NCBI GenBank assembly: GCA_019429205.1
Contig: JAHYIT010000024.1
Span: 1 to 48,924, forward strand
DNA length: 48,924 bases
Source of the DNA: Mariniphaga sp.
Lineage (GTDB): Bacteria > Bacteroidota > Bacteroidia > Bacteroidales > Prolixibacteraceae
Reading direction: 5' to 3'
This document shows, piece by piece, positions 1-9,689 of the stretch. The translations under genes were made by a program, and so were the position numbers. Within the stretch, counting starts at the first letter, position 1. Each line of letters opens with the position of its first letter. A model generated the notes under the pieces. That model saw only the letters and a program-made list of their open reading frames with translations. It was not told where the DNA came from and made no database searches.

Positions 1-1
1 T

Positions 2-1252
2 ATGCTTTATTATTTGTACAACTGGCTTGCAGAATCCAATATCCCCGGAATTGGAATGTTTCAGTACATTTCGTTCAGGTCTGGTGCTGCTGTCATTTTA
101 GCGCTTTTTATCACCACTGCTTTCGGTAAAAAAATGATTCGCATTCTGCAGGAAAAGCAGATTGGTGAAGAGGTTCGCGATTTGGGACTGGAAGGTCAGG
201 TGCAGAAAAAAGGAACGCCAACCATGGGCGGCCTGATTATTCTTTTTGCCATTATTGTGCCCACACTTCTTTTTGCCCGCCTCGATAATATTTACATTTT
301 ACTGATGCTGATTACCACAGCATTTTTGGGACTTATTGGTTTTATCGATGATTACATTAAAGTTTTTCTGAAAAACAAAAAAGGGCTAGCTGGCAAGTTT
401 AAAATTTTAGGTCAGGTTTTTCTGGGACTTTTTGTTGCCGCTACCTTGTTTATGAGCGACGATGTAATGGTTCGCGAAAACGTTCAAAATCCTTCAGGGA
501 GTGATTTGCGCGAAATTGTTGTTGATCCTGAAACCGGCCAGCAAAAAATGATGTTTGTAACGGAGGACGTAAAATCCACCAAAACCACTATTCCCTTTAT
601 AAAAAAGAACGAATTTGATTACGCCTGGCTGGTTGCATGGGCAGGCGATGCCGCATCGTGGCTGAAGTGGGTGGTTTATGCACTGGCCATTATTTTAATT
701 ATTACAGCCGTTTCAAATGCTGTTAATTTAACCGACGGGCTTGACGGGCTGGCCACGGGAACTTCGGCTATAAGTGGCGCTACACTGGGTGTTTTGGCCT
801 ATGTAAGCGGTAACGTAATTTATTCCGATTACCTCAATATCATGTACATTCCTCATGTGGGTGAACTTACCATTTTTGTGGCAGCTTTTATTGGGGCAAC
901 CGTGGGTTTTTTGTGGTACAATTCATTTCCGGCCCAGGTTTTTATGGGCGATACCGGAAGCCTTGCCCTTGGCGGTATTCTGGCGGTTTTTTCGGTAATT
1001 ATCCGTAAGGAAATTTTGATTCCGCTTTTAGGAGGAATATTTCTCATCGAAAACTTATCGGTGGTTATTCAGGTGATGTGGTTCAAATATACCAAACGAA
1101 AATTTGGCCAGGGCCGCCGGGTGTTTTTAATGAGTCCCATCCATCATCATTACCAGAAAAAAGGAATGCACGAAGCTAAAATCGTTGCCCGGTTTTGGAT
1201 TGTGGGAATTATTCTGGCGGTTTTTACCATAGTAACATTGAAAATCAGGTAA
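2..1252 (+). CDS. mraY: Phospho-N-acetylmuramoyl-pentapeptide transferase MraY
   Basis: Integral membrane enzyme that transfers phospho-MurNAc-pentapeptide from UDP to undecaprenyl phosphate, giving lipid I, the first membrane step of peptidoglycan synthesis. The 416-residue protein has many hydrophobic segments and the family motifs: the DDYIK aspartate pair at residues 116-117, [12 protein letters not shown] with Asp245 and Asp248, [11 protein letters not shown], and the histidine-rich [11 protein letters not shown] near the C-terminus. It is longer than the roughly 360-residue E. coli enzyme because of an extra charged loop at about residues 155-205, an insertion I associate with Bacteroidota MraY. 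The ATG lies at base 2, so its upstream signals are outside the window. It is the first gene seen of a co-directional dcw cluster and murD follows after 17 bases. Confidence 0.97.
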   Translation: MLYYLYNWLAESNIPGIGMFQYISFRSGAAVILALFITTAFGKKMIRILQEKQIGEEVRDLGLEGQVQKKGTPTMGGLIILFAIIVPTLLFARLDNIYILLMLITTAFLGLIGFIDDYIKVFLKNKKGLAGKFKILGQVFLGLFVAATLFMSDDVMVRENVQNPSGSDLREIVVDPETGQQKMMFVTEDVKSTKTTIPFIKKNEFDYAWLVAWAGDAASWLKWVVYALAIILIITAVSNAVNLTDGLDGLATGTSAISGATLGVLAYVSGNVIYSDYLNIMYIPHVGELTIFVAAFIGATVGFLWYNSFPAQVFMGDTGSLALGGILAVFSVIIRKEILIPLLGGIFLIENLSVVIQVMWFKYTKRKFGQGRRVFLMSPIHHHYQKKGMHEAKIVARFWIVGIILAVFTIVTLKIR

Positions 1253-1269
1253 TATTTAAATAATTAAAA

Positions 1270-2607
1270 TTGAGAAACAAATTGGTCATATTAGGTGCAG
1301 GCGAAAGCGGGGTTGGTTCAGCCATCCTGGCGCAAAAGCAGGGGTATGCCGTTTTTGTTTCCGATTTGGGGAAAATTAAAGATAAGTACAAATCGATTCT
1401 TTCGAAATACAACATTGCCTATGAAGAGGGGAAACATTCCGAAGAAAAAATACTGGAAGCTGAGATTGTGGTGAAAAGCCCGGGAATTCCGGATACTGCT
1501 ACGCTAATTCTGAAGTTAAAAGAAATGGGTATTCCGGTGATTTCGGAAATTGAGTTTGCCGGAAGATATACCAAAGCAAAAACCATTTGCATTACCGGAA
1601 GCAACGGCAAAACTACTACTACTTTGCTCACGTACCATATTTTGAAAAATTCAGGTTTAAATGTTGGCCTGGCCGGAAATGTTGGAAAAAGTTTTGCCTG
1701 GCAGGTTGCCGAAGAAAACCACGATTTTTATGTGATTGAACTGAGCAGCTTTCAGCTCGACGGCATGTACGATTTCAGGGCCGATGTGGCTGTTTTACTC
1801 AACATCACACCCGATCACCTCGACCGCTATAATTATACTATGCAGAATTATACCGATTCTAAATTCCGCATCATCCAAAATCAAACCGAAAACGACTATT
1901 TCATTTATTGCGCCGACGACGAGGTTATTCAATCTGAAATAGCCAAAAAAAAGATAAAACCTGCCTGTATTCCTTTCACATTAAAGGAACCGGCTAATCC
2001 GGGGGCCGGAATTTTAAAAGAGAAATTGATTATAAATTTTAACCAAAAACAATTCAGCATGTCTATTCTGGATTTATCATTATCAGGAAAACACAACACC
2101 TACAACTCTATGGCAGCCGGCATTGCGAGTATGGTATTCCAAATTCGAAATGAGCAGTTGCGCGAGTGCCTTTCCAACTTTTATGGTGTTGAACACCGGT
2201 TGGAACAGTTTTTAAAAGTTCATGGAATTGAGTTTATAAACGACTCAAAAGCCACCAACGTAAATTCAACGTGGTATGCACTCGAAAGCATTCCCAAATC
2301 AATTGTTTGGATTGCCGGCGGAATTGACAAAGGAAACGACTACACCATGCTTAAACCGCTGGTGAAGGAAAAAGTGAAAGCCATAGTTTGTCTCGGAAAA
2401 GACAATTCAAAACTTCATGCTGCATTCGGTAAAGTTTTGAAAAATGTGGTAGATGCTTCAAGTATGGAAGAGGCTGTAAAAACAGCCTACTATCTGGCGC
2501 GAAATGGCGATACTGTTCTGCTTTCGCCGGCATGTGCCAGTTTCGATTTATTCGATAATTATGAAGACCGTGGAAATCAGTTTAAAGAACAAGTGAGGAA
2601 TTTGTAG
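1270..2607 (+). CDS. murD: UDP-N-acetylmuramoylalanine--D-glutamate ligase MurD
   Basis: Cytoplasmic Mur ligase that adds D-glutamate to UDP-MurNAc-L-Ala using ATP. The N-terminal Rossmann-type segment (LGAGESGVGSAILA) is followed by the ATP-binding loop TGSNGKTTTT at about residues 109-118, ELSSFQLDG, the NITPDHLDRY motif and the C-terminal substrate domain with HRLEQF and NDSKATN. At 445 residues it has normal length. The reading starts at TTG; no ATG in frame would leave the N-terminal nucleotide-binding fold intact, so TTG is the best choice. ftsW begins immediately after the stop codon, so the two are probably translationally coupled. Confidence 0.96.
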   Translation: MRNKLVILGAGESGVGSAILAQKQGYAVFVSDLGKIKDKYKSILSKYNIAYEEGKHSEEKILEAEIVVKSPGIPDTATLILKLKEMGIPVISEIEFAGRYTKAKTICITGSNGKTTTTLLTYHILKNSGLNVGLAGNVGKSFAWQVAEENHDFYVIELSSFQLDGMYDFRADVAVLLNITPDHLDRYNYTMQNYTDSKFRIIQNQTENDYFIYCADDEVIQSEIAKKKIKPACIPFTLKEPANPGAGILKEKLIINFNQKQFSMSILDLSLSGKHNTYNSMAAGIASMVFQIRNEQLRECLSNFYGVEHRLEQFLKVHGIEFINDSKATNVNSTWYALESIPKSIVWIAGGIDKGNDYTMLKPLVKEKVKAIVCLGKDNSKLHAAFGKVLKNVVDASSMEEAVKTAYYLARNGDTVLLSPACASFDLFDNYEDRGNQFKEQVRNL

Positions 2608-3813
2608 ATGAATTTGGTTCAGTCGAAAATATTCAGGGGCGATCGGGTTATTTGGATTGTGCTGTTGCTGCTCTCGCTGCTTTCGCTGTTAATTGTTTAC
2701 AGCTCAACCGGCGCTTTGGCTTACCGGCAGGCGTCTGGCAATACTATGCATTTTTTAATCCGGCAAATTTTTTTCCTGGGTGCCGGATTGGGGCTTATGC
2801 TTGTAATGGTCAATTTTCTTTCGGTTAAAATTTATTCCATTTTATCCAATTTTTTAATTTATCTGAGTATAGGGTTACTTTTGGTTTCAGTGGCCATGCA
2901 GTTTGCCGGAATGTCAGGCGGCAGCGGGCGTACCCTCGATATCGGATTTATTTCGTTTCAACCTTCCGAGTTGGCAAAAATTTCTCTTATTATGTTTTCG
3001 GCCAAGGTTTTAGGGAAAAACCAAAAATCAAAAGATGAACTAAAAAAGGCATTTTATATTATTATCGCGCATACAATTGTTGTTTGCGGATTAATTTTCG
3101 TTTCCAACTTTTCAACTGCAGCTTTACTTTTTGCCACCATTTTAACCATGTTGTTTGTGGGGCGCGTTCATTTAAAATATTTATTTTTTGTAATTGCAGT
3201 GGGTGTGGGAATCGTTTTAGTGACTTATTTTCTGGCCGACCAGTTTCCATCAGCTCCAACCCGAATACATACTGTAAAAGGAAGAATTGACCGGTTTATT
3301 AACGGCGACCCCAATGCAGAAAAAGGCATTACCCAGGCCGATTATGCCAAACTGGCTATATACGAAGGTGGAATTTTGGGAAAAGGACCCGGCAATTCAG
3401 ATGTAAGCAACTACATGGCCGCTGCCTATAACGACTTTATTTTCGCTATTATAGTAGAAGAATATGGACTTATTGCAGGCATTGTTGTGATGTTCCTTTA
3501 CCTGATTTTCTTTTTCAGGGCGGTGGTGATTGTGAGAAGGGCCACCCGAACCTTTCCTGCTTTTTTGGTAACTGGGCTTACCATGTTGCTGGTGTTTCAG
3601 GCCATGATAAATATTGGTGTTTCAAGCGGGGTTTTGCCAGTTACCGGCCAGCCGTTGCCCTGGGTGAGTTTGGGGGGAACATCGCTGCTGTTTACTTCGG
3701 TGGCTTTCGGTTGTATCTTGAGTGTGAGTTATCAGAATCAGGTGAACCGCGATATTCAAAAACCGCCGGTTCAGGTAGATTTACCTGACGACGATTATGA
3801 GATAAACAAATAG
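2608..3813 (+). CDS. ftsW: Septal SEDS-family glycosyltransferase FtsW
   Basis: Polytopic SEDS protein (RodA/FtsW/SpoVE family) that polymerises lipid II glycan strands at the division septum with a partner class B penicillin-binding protein. The 401-residue sequence shows about ten hydrophobic segments. Family features include PSELAKISLIMFSAKVL, the periplasmic loop with DYAKLAIYEGGILGKG, EEYGLIAGIVVM, and the late motif GQPLPWVSLGGTSLL. The assignment as FtsW rather than RodA rests on its position between murD and murG. The start ATG directly abuts the murD stop and murG starts one base after its stop. Confidence 0.95.
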   Translation: MNLVQSKIFRGDRVIWIVLLLLSLLSLLIVYSSTGALAYRQASGNTMHFLIRQIFFLGAGLGLMLVMVNFLSVKIYSILSNFLIYLSIGLLLVSVAMQFAGMSGGSGRTLDIGFISFQPSELAKISLIMFSAKVLGKNQKSKDELKKAFYIIIAHTIVVCGLIFVSNFSTAALLFATILTMLFVGRVHLKYLFFVIAVGVGIVLVTYFLADQFPSAPTRIHTVKGRIDRFINGDPNAEKGITQADYAKLAIYEGGILGKGPGNSDVSNYMAAAYNDFIFAIIVEEYGLIAGIVVMFLYLIFFFRAVVIVRRATRTFPAFLVTGLTMLLVFQAMINIGVSSGVLPVTGQPLPWVSLGGTSLLFTSVAFGCILSVSYQNQVNRDIQKPPVQVDLPDDDYEINK

Positions 3814-3814
3814 A

Positions 3815-4918
3815 ATGAAATTGGAACGTGTTATAATAAGCGGAGGAGGCACAGGCGGGCATATTTTCCCGGCCCTGGCCATTGCAAATGAAATTGGCAA
3901 ACGATATACCGGTGCCGAAATTTTATTTGTGGGTGCGCAGGGACGGATGGAAATGGAAAAAGTTCCGGCCGCAGGTTTTAAAATTATTGGACTTCCGGTT
4001 ACCGGATTTCCGCGCAAGCCGGGCATGAAAATGCTCACTTTTGTGGTTCGCCTGATGAAAAGCAACAGGCTGGCCAAAAAAATTATCAATCAATTTAAGC
4101 CGCAGATTGCCATTGGGGTAGGGGGTTTTGCAAGTGGCCCCCTGCTCCGGGCAGCTGCAAAAAATGGCATTCCAACACTCATTCAGGAACAAAATTCATA
4201 TGCCGGAATAACAAACAAACTGCTGGGGAAAAAGGCAAAAACCATTTGCGTGGCTTATGAAAAAATGGAACGATATTTCCCAAAAGAAAAAATTGTTTTG
4301 ACCGGAAACCCGGTTCGGGAAAATTTATTGAGCCAGGTTGACAACAAACCTGAAGCCATAAACTTTTTTGGATTGAAAAACCCGGATAAAGTAATTTTAA
4401 TTGTTGGCGGTAGCCTTGGCGCACGTTCGGTGAATAATGCCGTTCTGAAGAATATATCACTCATTGCTGAATCAGATGTGGAAGTAATTTGGCAAACCGG
4501 TTCCATTTATTACCGGGATATTCTGGATAAAATGAAAGATGCTACACCAAAAAATCTGCACATTCATGAGTTTTTGTCGCGAATGGATTTAGCTTATGCG
4601 GCGGCAGGTGTAGTGATTTCCCGAGCGGGAGCAGGAACTATTTCCGAGTTGTGCCTGGTTGGAAAACCGGCAATTCTGGTTCCGTCGCCAAACGTAGCCG
4701 AAGACCACCAGACGAAAAATGCAAAAGCACTGGCTGAAAAAAGCGCTGCCGTTTTAATAACAGATGCTGAAATTGATGAAAAATTACTGCCGGAAGCCAT
4801 TCGTTTGATAAACGATAAGGAAACGTGCAAAAAGCTTTCGGAGAATATAAAAAAACTGGCCCGGCCAAAAGCAACAACGCATATTGTTGATGAAGTTGAA
4901 AAATTATTGAATAAATGA
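3815..4918 (+). CDS. murG: UDP-GlcNAc:lipid I N-acetylglucosaminyltransferase MurG
   Basis: Peripheral membrane GT-B glycosyltransferase that adds GlcNAc to lipid I, forming lipid II. The N-terminal glycine-rich loop GGTGGHIFPALAIA, the QEQNSYAGITNK segment and the C-terminal donor-binding elements GGSLGARSVN and SRAGAGTISEL are all present. Its 367 residues match the family. It overlaps murC by four bases (ATGA), a coupling arrangement typical of this cluster. Confidence 0.96.
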   Translation: MKLERVIISGGGTGGHIFPALAIANEIGKRYTGAEILFVGAQGRMEMEKVPAAGFKIIGLPVTGFPRKPGMKMLTFVVRLMKSNRLAKKIINQFKPQIAIGVGGFASGPLLRAAAKNGIPTLIQEQNSYAGITNKLLGKKAKTICVAYEKMERYFPKEKIVLTGNPVRENLLSQVDNKPEAINFFGLKNPDKVILIVGGSLGARSVNNAVLKNISLIAESDVEVIWQTGSIYYRDILDKMKDATPKNLHIHEFLSRMDLAYAAAGVVISRAGAGTISELCLVGKPAILVPSPNVAEDHQTKNAKALAEKSAAVLITDAEIDEKLLPEAIRLINDKETCKKLSENIKKLARPKATTHIVDEVEKLLNK

Positions 4919-6300
4919 AAAGCCTTCAGAATATAAAAAATGTTTATTTCCTCGGAATCGGAGGGATTGGGATGAGTGCGCTTGCCCGGTATTTTAAACA
5001 TTCGGGAAGGAATGTGGCCGGTTACGACCGCACTCCTACCGCCCTTACCGATGCATTGCAATCTGAAGGGATTGATGTTCATTTTGAGGATGATATCCGG
5101 TTTATTCCATCAAAATGGAACCCGATTGAAACCCTGGCAGTTTATACTCCGGCACTGCCCGAAGATCATAAAGAACTTACGTGGTGTAAAGAAAAGCCCA
5201 TTTGGCTGATGAAACGAGCCAAAGTGTTGGGAATGGTCTGCAACGAGAGAAGTTGTATTGCCGTTTCAGGCACTCACGGGAAGACGACAGTTAGTACCAT
5301 GACTGCAACAATTTTGAGCAAATCAAAAGCCGGGTGCGGTGCATTTCTGGGCGGAATCTCAAAAAACTTTGGAAGTAATTTGCTGTTGCCTCCTGAAAAT
5401 TCGCCCTGGATTGTGGCCGAAGCCGATGAATACGACCGCTCCTTTTTGCATTTAAACCCACAGTTGGCACTCGTTACTTCAATTGATGCAGATCATCTTG
5501 ATATTTATGGCGACAAAGGAAAAATTACAGAGTCGTTTGAAAAATTTATATCCCAGGTAAAAGAGGGTGGTAAATTGGTGATTAAGAAAGGAGTTGGCCT
5601 GGATTTGTTGAAAACAAAGGCTGAAATTTTCAGCTATGCGCTTACTGAAAATGCCGATTTTTGCACAGTAAATCTTCATTTGAACATGGATGGAGGATAT
5701 TATTGTTTCGATTTGAAAACACCTGACGGAATAATTGCAAATTGCCAATTGAATTACCCGGGACAAATAAACGTGGAAAACGCTGTAGCTGCATCTTCGC
5801 TGGCTTTTCTGGCAGGAGTTTCTGCCGACGAAATTAAATCCGGCCTCGAAAATTACCAGGGGGTTTTGCGCCGTTTCGATGTAAAATTCAAAAGCGAAAA
5901 ACAAATTTATATCGACGATTATGCGCATCATCCTGCCGAGTTAAAAGCGGTGATTAGTTCAGTGAAAGCATTGTATCCGAACAGGAAAGTTACAGGTATT
6001 TTTCAACCTCACCTATATTCACGAACCCGCGATTTTGCAGCTGAATTTGCAGCCAGTCTCGATTTGCTCGACGAAGTTGTTCTGGTACCGATTTACCCGG
6101 CTCGCGAAGAACCCATAAAAGGGGTTTCCTCGGAATTGATTTTCGGTAAAATAAAAAACGAGGATAAATTTTTGGTGGAAAAAAGTGAGGTTTCGGAGTT
6201 GCTGAGAAATCGTGAAACAGATGTTGTGCTTACCATGGGTGCCGGCGATATTGACGGAATTGGAGGACAAATTATTGAAGTTTTAAAAAATAAAAACTGA
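4915..6300 (+). CDS. murC: UDP-N-acetylmuramate--L-alanine ligase MurC
   Basis: First Mur ligase of the cytoplasmic pathway; it joins L-alanine to UDP-MurNAc. The Rossmann signature FLGIGGIGMSALARYF lies at the N-terminus, the ATP loop SGTHGKTTVSTM at about residues 118-129, and later motifs are AEADEYDRSF, SIDADHLDIYGD, RRFDVKF, DDYAHHPAE and FQPHLYSRTRDF. Length of 461 residues is typical. The start overlaps the end of murG and the stop overlaps the ftsQ start by one base, so murG-murC-ftsQ are tightly coupled. Confidence 0.96.
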   Translation: MKSLQNIKNVYFLGIGGIGMSALARYFKHSGRNVAGYDRTPTALTDALQSEGIDVHFEDDIRFIPSKWNPIETLAVYTPALPEDHKELTWCKEKPIWLMKRAKVLGMVCNERSCIAVSGTHGKTTVSTMTATILSKSKAGCGAFLGGISKNFGSNLLLPPENSPWIVAEADEYDRSFLHLNPQLALVTSIDADHLDIYGDKGKITESFEKFISQVKEGGKLVIKKGVGLDLLKTKAEIFSYALTENADFCTVNLHLNMDGGYYCFDLKTPDGIIANCQLNYPGQINVENAVAASSLAFLAGVSADEIKSGLENYQGVLRRFDVKFKSEKQIYIDDYAHHPAELKAVISSVKALYPNRKVTGIFQPHLYSRTRDFAAEFAASLDLLDEVVLVPIYPAREEPIKGVSSELIFGKIKNEDKFLVEKSEVSELLRNRETDVVLTMGAGDIDGIGGQIIEVLKNKN

Positions 6301-7049
6301 TGTTGTTGAGAATTTTGAAATTAACAGGTTACATTTTGATGATAGCGTTTATCGTTGTCACTTTGGCTTTTTCTTCTCGGGAAAGCCGTCATGTTTCCTG
6401 TCGCAATATCGAGATTGAATTCAGCAAAAATGAAATAATAAAAATCAGCCGGGAAGAAGTTGCACAATTGATTGATAATTTGGATAATAAATTGGTTGGA
6501 AAAGAGCTTCGTGAAATAAATACTGAACTGATAGAGAAAGAAATTGAAAAACATCAGGCAATTTTAAATGCTGAAGTGTTTAAAGTGATTGCAAAAGACA
6601 GCAATTCCTATAAAGGAATTCTTGGAGTTCGGGTAAAACATCGTGAGCCGGTTCTTCGCATCATGGCTTCCGCTGGAACATATTATCTCGACAAAACAGG
6701 GGAACAAATTCCCATTTCGTCAAGTTATACGGCAAATGTGTTGGTTGCTTCGGGGTATTTTTCAGACGATTTTGCAAAAGAACAACTGCTCCCTTTTGCA
6801 CTTCACCTGGAAAAAAATCTTTTCTGGAAAGCACAAATTGAACAGGTTCATGTAGAGCAGGACGGCAATGTGATGCTTACCCCACTGGTGGGCGATCACC
6901 TTATTGAACTTGGAAATCTTGAAGAATTTCAAGGGAAATTGCGCAATATGAAAGCATTTTACGAGCAGGTTTTGGTACGAAATAACTGGGATAAGTACCA
7001 GAAAATCAGTTTAAAATACAAAAATCAGGTAATAGCGAAAAAGAAATAA
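6300..7049 (+). CDS. ftsQ: Cell division protein FtsQ/DivIB
   Basis: Bitopic division protein that links early FtsZ-ring proteins to the septal synthase. The 249-residue sequence has one N-terminal transmembrane segment (about residues 10-25, YILMIAFIVVTLAF) followed by a periplasmic domain of mixed alpha/beta character with KVIAKDSNSYKGILGVRVKHREPV, which fits the POTRA and beta regions of this poorly conserved family. The call depends partly on position between murC and ftsA. It starts inside the murC stop codon and ends two bases before ftsA. Confidence 0.88.
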   Translation: MLLRILKLTGYILMIAFIVVTLAFSSRESRHVSCRNIEIEFSKNEIIKISREEVAQLIDNLDNKLVGKELREINTELIEKEIEKHQAILNAEVFKVIAKDSNSYKGILGVRVKHREPVLRIMASAGTYYLDKTGEQIPISSSYTANVLVASGYFSDDFAKEQLLPFALHLEKNLFWKAQIEQVHVEQDGNVMLTPLVGDHLIELGNLEEFQGKLRNMKAFYEQVLVRNNWDKYQKISLKYKNQVIAKKK

Positions 7050-7051
7050 TT

Positions 7052-8332
7052 ATGGCTTCTAAATCAAGCTTTTCAGTGGTTATTGATGTTGGCACAGCAA
7101 AACTGGCGGCATTTGCCGGAATAAAAAACGATGAAGGCAAAATGAAAATTTTGGCCGCTGCAAAGGTACCTTCAAAAGGAATAAAACGCGGTGTTGTGCT
7201 GAATATTGATGAAGCTGCAAATTCGGTCGAACAGATTCTGGAAAAAATTCTGGAACAGGTAGATGGTAAAATTACAAAGGTTGACCTTGCGTATGCCGGG
7301 CAACCCTTGAAAACTATTGAATTTAAAGGTTCACGGCTGACTTCTGGTGAAGGAATGGTTACCCAGGCCGATGTGGATGAATTGTTTCGCGAAGCAAAAA
7401 ATATCGGTTTGGATGAGGAATTGAGAATTCTCCACATTATTCCGCAATCATTTATTGTAGATGATGAACCAGCCGAACTAAATCCGGTTGGGGCAATAGG
7501 CCGGAAAATTGAAGCCACATTTAAGCTGATTGCAGTGCCTGCTATTTACATTGCAAATTTCAGCCGCGTTTTTGATAAACTTGGGGTTGAGCTGGGTGAG
7601 GTTACATTGGCTCCGCTAGCTGCTGCCGAAGCTGTCTTAACTGAAGATGAAAAAGAACTGGGCGCTATTTTGCTTGATATTGGCGCCGGAACCACAAAAC
7701 TTGCCGTTTTCCGCGAGGGGGTTATGATTCATGCCGCGGTAATTCCGTTTGGCGGAAATGTAGTTACTCAGGATATTAAGGAAGGATGCTCCATTCTTCC
7801 CAAATGGGCAGAACAGTTAAAAGTTCAGTATGGACAGGCGTTGGGCGATTTTGCCGACGAACGAAAAGTGGTTACCATTCCCGGCCACAATGGTTGGGAA
7901 CCCAAAGAAATTTCGTTTAAAAGCCTGGCATTTATCATTCAGGCCCGCATGGAAGAAATTATAGACAGTGTATATTTTCAGATTGAAAAATCAGGCATTG
8001 CCGATCAATTGGGCTCTGGAATTGTAATTTCGGGTGGAACTGCCGGTTTGAACAACCTGGTTTCGCTGGTGAAATTCCGTACCGGGATGGATGCACGGTT
8101 GGCATTTCCAGTAATCAGACCAGCGAATAAGCCAAAAGATTTTGCTGATTCAGATTATCTCACAGCACTTGGATTATTGAATCAGGCACTTGACAAGGCA
8201 GATCCGGCTCCAAAACCAAAACCGAAGAGAGATAAAAAGAAAAAAGAGAACCGCATAACCCCATGGATTAAAGGAGTTGTGCAGGGAGTAATTGATTATA
8301 TGGACGACGACGAGGACGTGGCATTCAATTAA
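7052..8332 (+). CDS. ftsA: Cell division protein FtsA
   Basis: Actin-fold ATPase that anchors FtsZ filaments to the inner membrane. Motifs seen: VIDVGTAKLAAFAG (phosphate 1), LLDIGAGTTKLAVF (phosphate 2) and VISGGTAGLNNL (adenosine). The 426-residue protein ends in a proline/lysine-rich linker (residues about 385-400, containing DKKKK), then a hydrophobic-amphipathic stretch WIKGVVQGVIDYM and an acidic DDDED cap. That tail is where FtsA family members carry their membrane-targeting helix. The same tail layout recurs in the next gene, the first FtsZ. Eleven bases separate the two genes. Confidence 0.95.
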   Translation: MASKSSFSVVIDVGTAKLAAFAGIKNDEGKMKILAAAKVPSKGIKRGVVLNIDEAANSVEQILEKILEQVDGKITKVDLAYAGQPLKTIEFKGSRLTSGEGMVTQADVDELFREAKNIGLDEELRILHIIPQSFIVDDEPAELNPVGAIGRKIEATFKLIAVPAIYIANFSRVFDKLGVELGEVTLAPLAAAEAVLTEDEKELGAILLDIGAGTTKLAVFREGVMIHAAVIPFGGNVVTQDIKEGCSILPKWAEQLKVQYGQALGDFADERKVVTIPGHNGWEPKEISFKSLAFIIQARMEEIIDSVYFQIEKSGIADQLGSGIVISGGTAGLNNLVSLVKFRTGMDARLAFPVIRPANKPKDFADSDYLTALGLLNQALDKADPAPKPKPKRDKKKKENRITPWIKGVVQGVIDYMDDDEDVAFN

Positions 8333-8343
8333 ATAACGACGAT

Positions 8344-9660
8344 ATGACCGAATTAGTAAATTTTCAATTTCCAAAATCTTCCTCTTCAATTATTAAAGTA
8401 ATCGGAGTGGGTGGAGGTGGCTGCAACGCGGTCAATCATATGTTTGAGGAAGGAATTGCCGGTGTCGAATTTATTATTTGCAATACCGATTCTCAGGCGC
8501 TCGAGAACAGTCCGGTGCCTGTGAAAATTCAGTTGGGAGTTACTCTTACTGAAGGACGTGGTGCCGGAAACATGCCTCAGATGGGTGAAGAAGCTGCCCG
8601 TGAAAATTATGAAGACATTAAAAATGCGCTGAAGGATAGTACAAAAATGCTTTTCATAACAGCCGGAATGGGAGGCGGAACAGGCACTGGTGCAGCTCCG
8701 GTAATTGCCAGTCTGGCCCGCGAACTCGATATTCTTACCATTGCAGTGGTTACCGTTCCGTCGCCTGCCGAAGGAAAAAAACGGTTTGGCCAGGCTATGG
8801 AAGGAATAAAAAAACTGGGTAAATACGTTGATAGTATGCTGGTGGTGAGTAACCAGCGGCTCCATAATATTTTTGGAGATTTGCCGGCACGCCAGGCCTT
8901 TAAAATGGCCGATAATATTGTAGCAACTGCTGTAAAGGGCGTGGCCGAAATCATTACCCTGCATGGAAATGTAAACATCGATTTCACTGATGTTTATACC
9001 GTAATGCATAACAGCAAAGTGTTTATAATGGGAACAGGCCTGGCAACGGGCGAAGGGCGTGCGATGAAAGCTGTGAATGATGCGTTGGAATCACCTTTGC
9101 TCGATAGCAACGATATTTATGGCACAAAAAATATTTTGCTCAATATCATTTCAGGAAAGGACGAAATTAAAATTGGTGAAATTGGTGAAATAATTGAAAC
9201 TCTGCAGGAACGGGCAGGGCAGGCGGCCGATATTATTTGGGGGAACGGCTACGATGAAAACCTGGGAGACCAGGTGAGTGTAACCATTCTGGCAACCGGT
9301 TTTAAAACCAATCCAAACCAGTTGCTTCAACCCAGGGAAGAGCCCGAAAAATTTAACCTGGAAGAATCAGAAATAACACTATCTGATGAATTGGAAAAAG
9401 AGTATGAACCTGAACCCGAAGATATGTTAGTGGTGGCACATTATGGAAATCCGAAAAATCAAAAAGGAACTGAACCTGCTGATTCAGAAAAGGAAACAGA
9501 CCGGCGGGAAAGGAATTCGTTTTCGCGAATAAAGAAAGATAAAAAGAAAAAGAACAAGAAGAAAGAAACTGTTAACCAGGGAAGTATAGATAACTGGTTT
9601 TATAAAAATTTTGGATTGAGTCGTTTGTTCGACGATGAAGACCAATCAATTGAAGGATAG
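8344..9660 (+). CDS. ftsZ: FtsZ paralogue 1 (tubulin-like GTPase with atypical C-terminal tail)
   Basis: Tubulin-like division GTPase. The core (residues about 16-320) is collinear without gaps with the neighbouring FtsZ. It keeps the N-terminal glycine loop GVGGGGCNAVNHM, the signature loop GMGGGTGTG (108-116), the ribose and guanine contacts EGKKR and ADN, and the T7 catalytic motif NIDFTD (211-216). It differs where FtsZ is usually stable: GAGNMPQMG and LHGNVN replace GAGNRPEVG and VPGYIN. The tail (about 320-438) lacks the PAYxRR-type C-terminal peptide. Instead it has a lysine block KKDKKKKNKKK, an aromatic segment NWFYKNFGLSRLF and DDED, resembling the end of FtsA. I infer an active GTPase with altered partner binding, possibly able to touch the membrane. 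Confidence 0.93.
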   Translation: MTELVNFQFPKSSSSIIKVIGVGGGGCNAVNHMFEEGIAGVEFIICNTDSQALENSPVPVKIQLGVTLTEGRGAGNMPQMGEEAARENYEDIKNALKDSTKMLFITAGMGGGTGTGAAPVIASLARELDILTIAVVTVPSPAEGKKRFGQAMEGIKKLGKYVDSMLVVSNQRLHNIFGDLPARQAFKMADNIVATAVKGVAEIITLHGNVNIDFTDVYTVMHNSKVFIMGTGLATGEGRAMKAVNDALESPLLDSNDIYGTKNILLNIISGKDEIKIGEIGEIIETLQERAGQAADIIWGNGYDENLGDQVSVTILATGFKTNPNQLLQPREEPEKFNLEESEITLSDELEKEYEPEPEDMLVVAHYGNPKNQKGTEPADSEKETDRRERNSFSRIKKDKKKKNKKKETVNQGSIDNWFYKNFGLSRLFDDEDQSIEG

Positions 9661-9689
9661 TAAGTTTAACCTGAAAAGACAAGGATATA

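Noticed and set aside
8386-9009. Long minus-strand open frame opposite FtsZ paralogue 1
   Set aside because: It lies wholly within a confidently identified gene, its translation has no recognisable pattern, and it lacks any start signal. Other long antisense frames (39210-39971, 29041-29730, 7006-7518, 4594-5082, 21577-22215) were rejected for the same reason.
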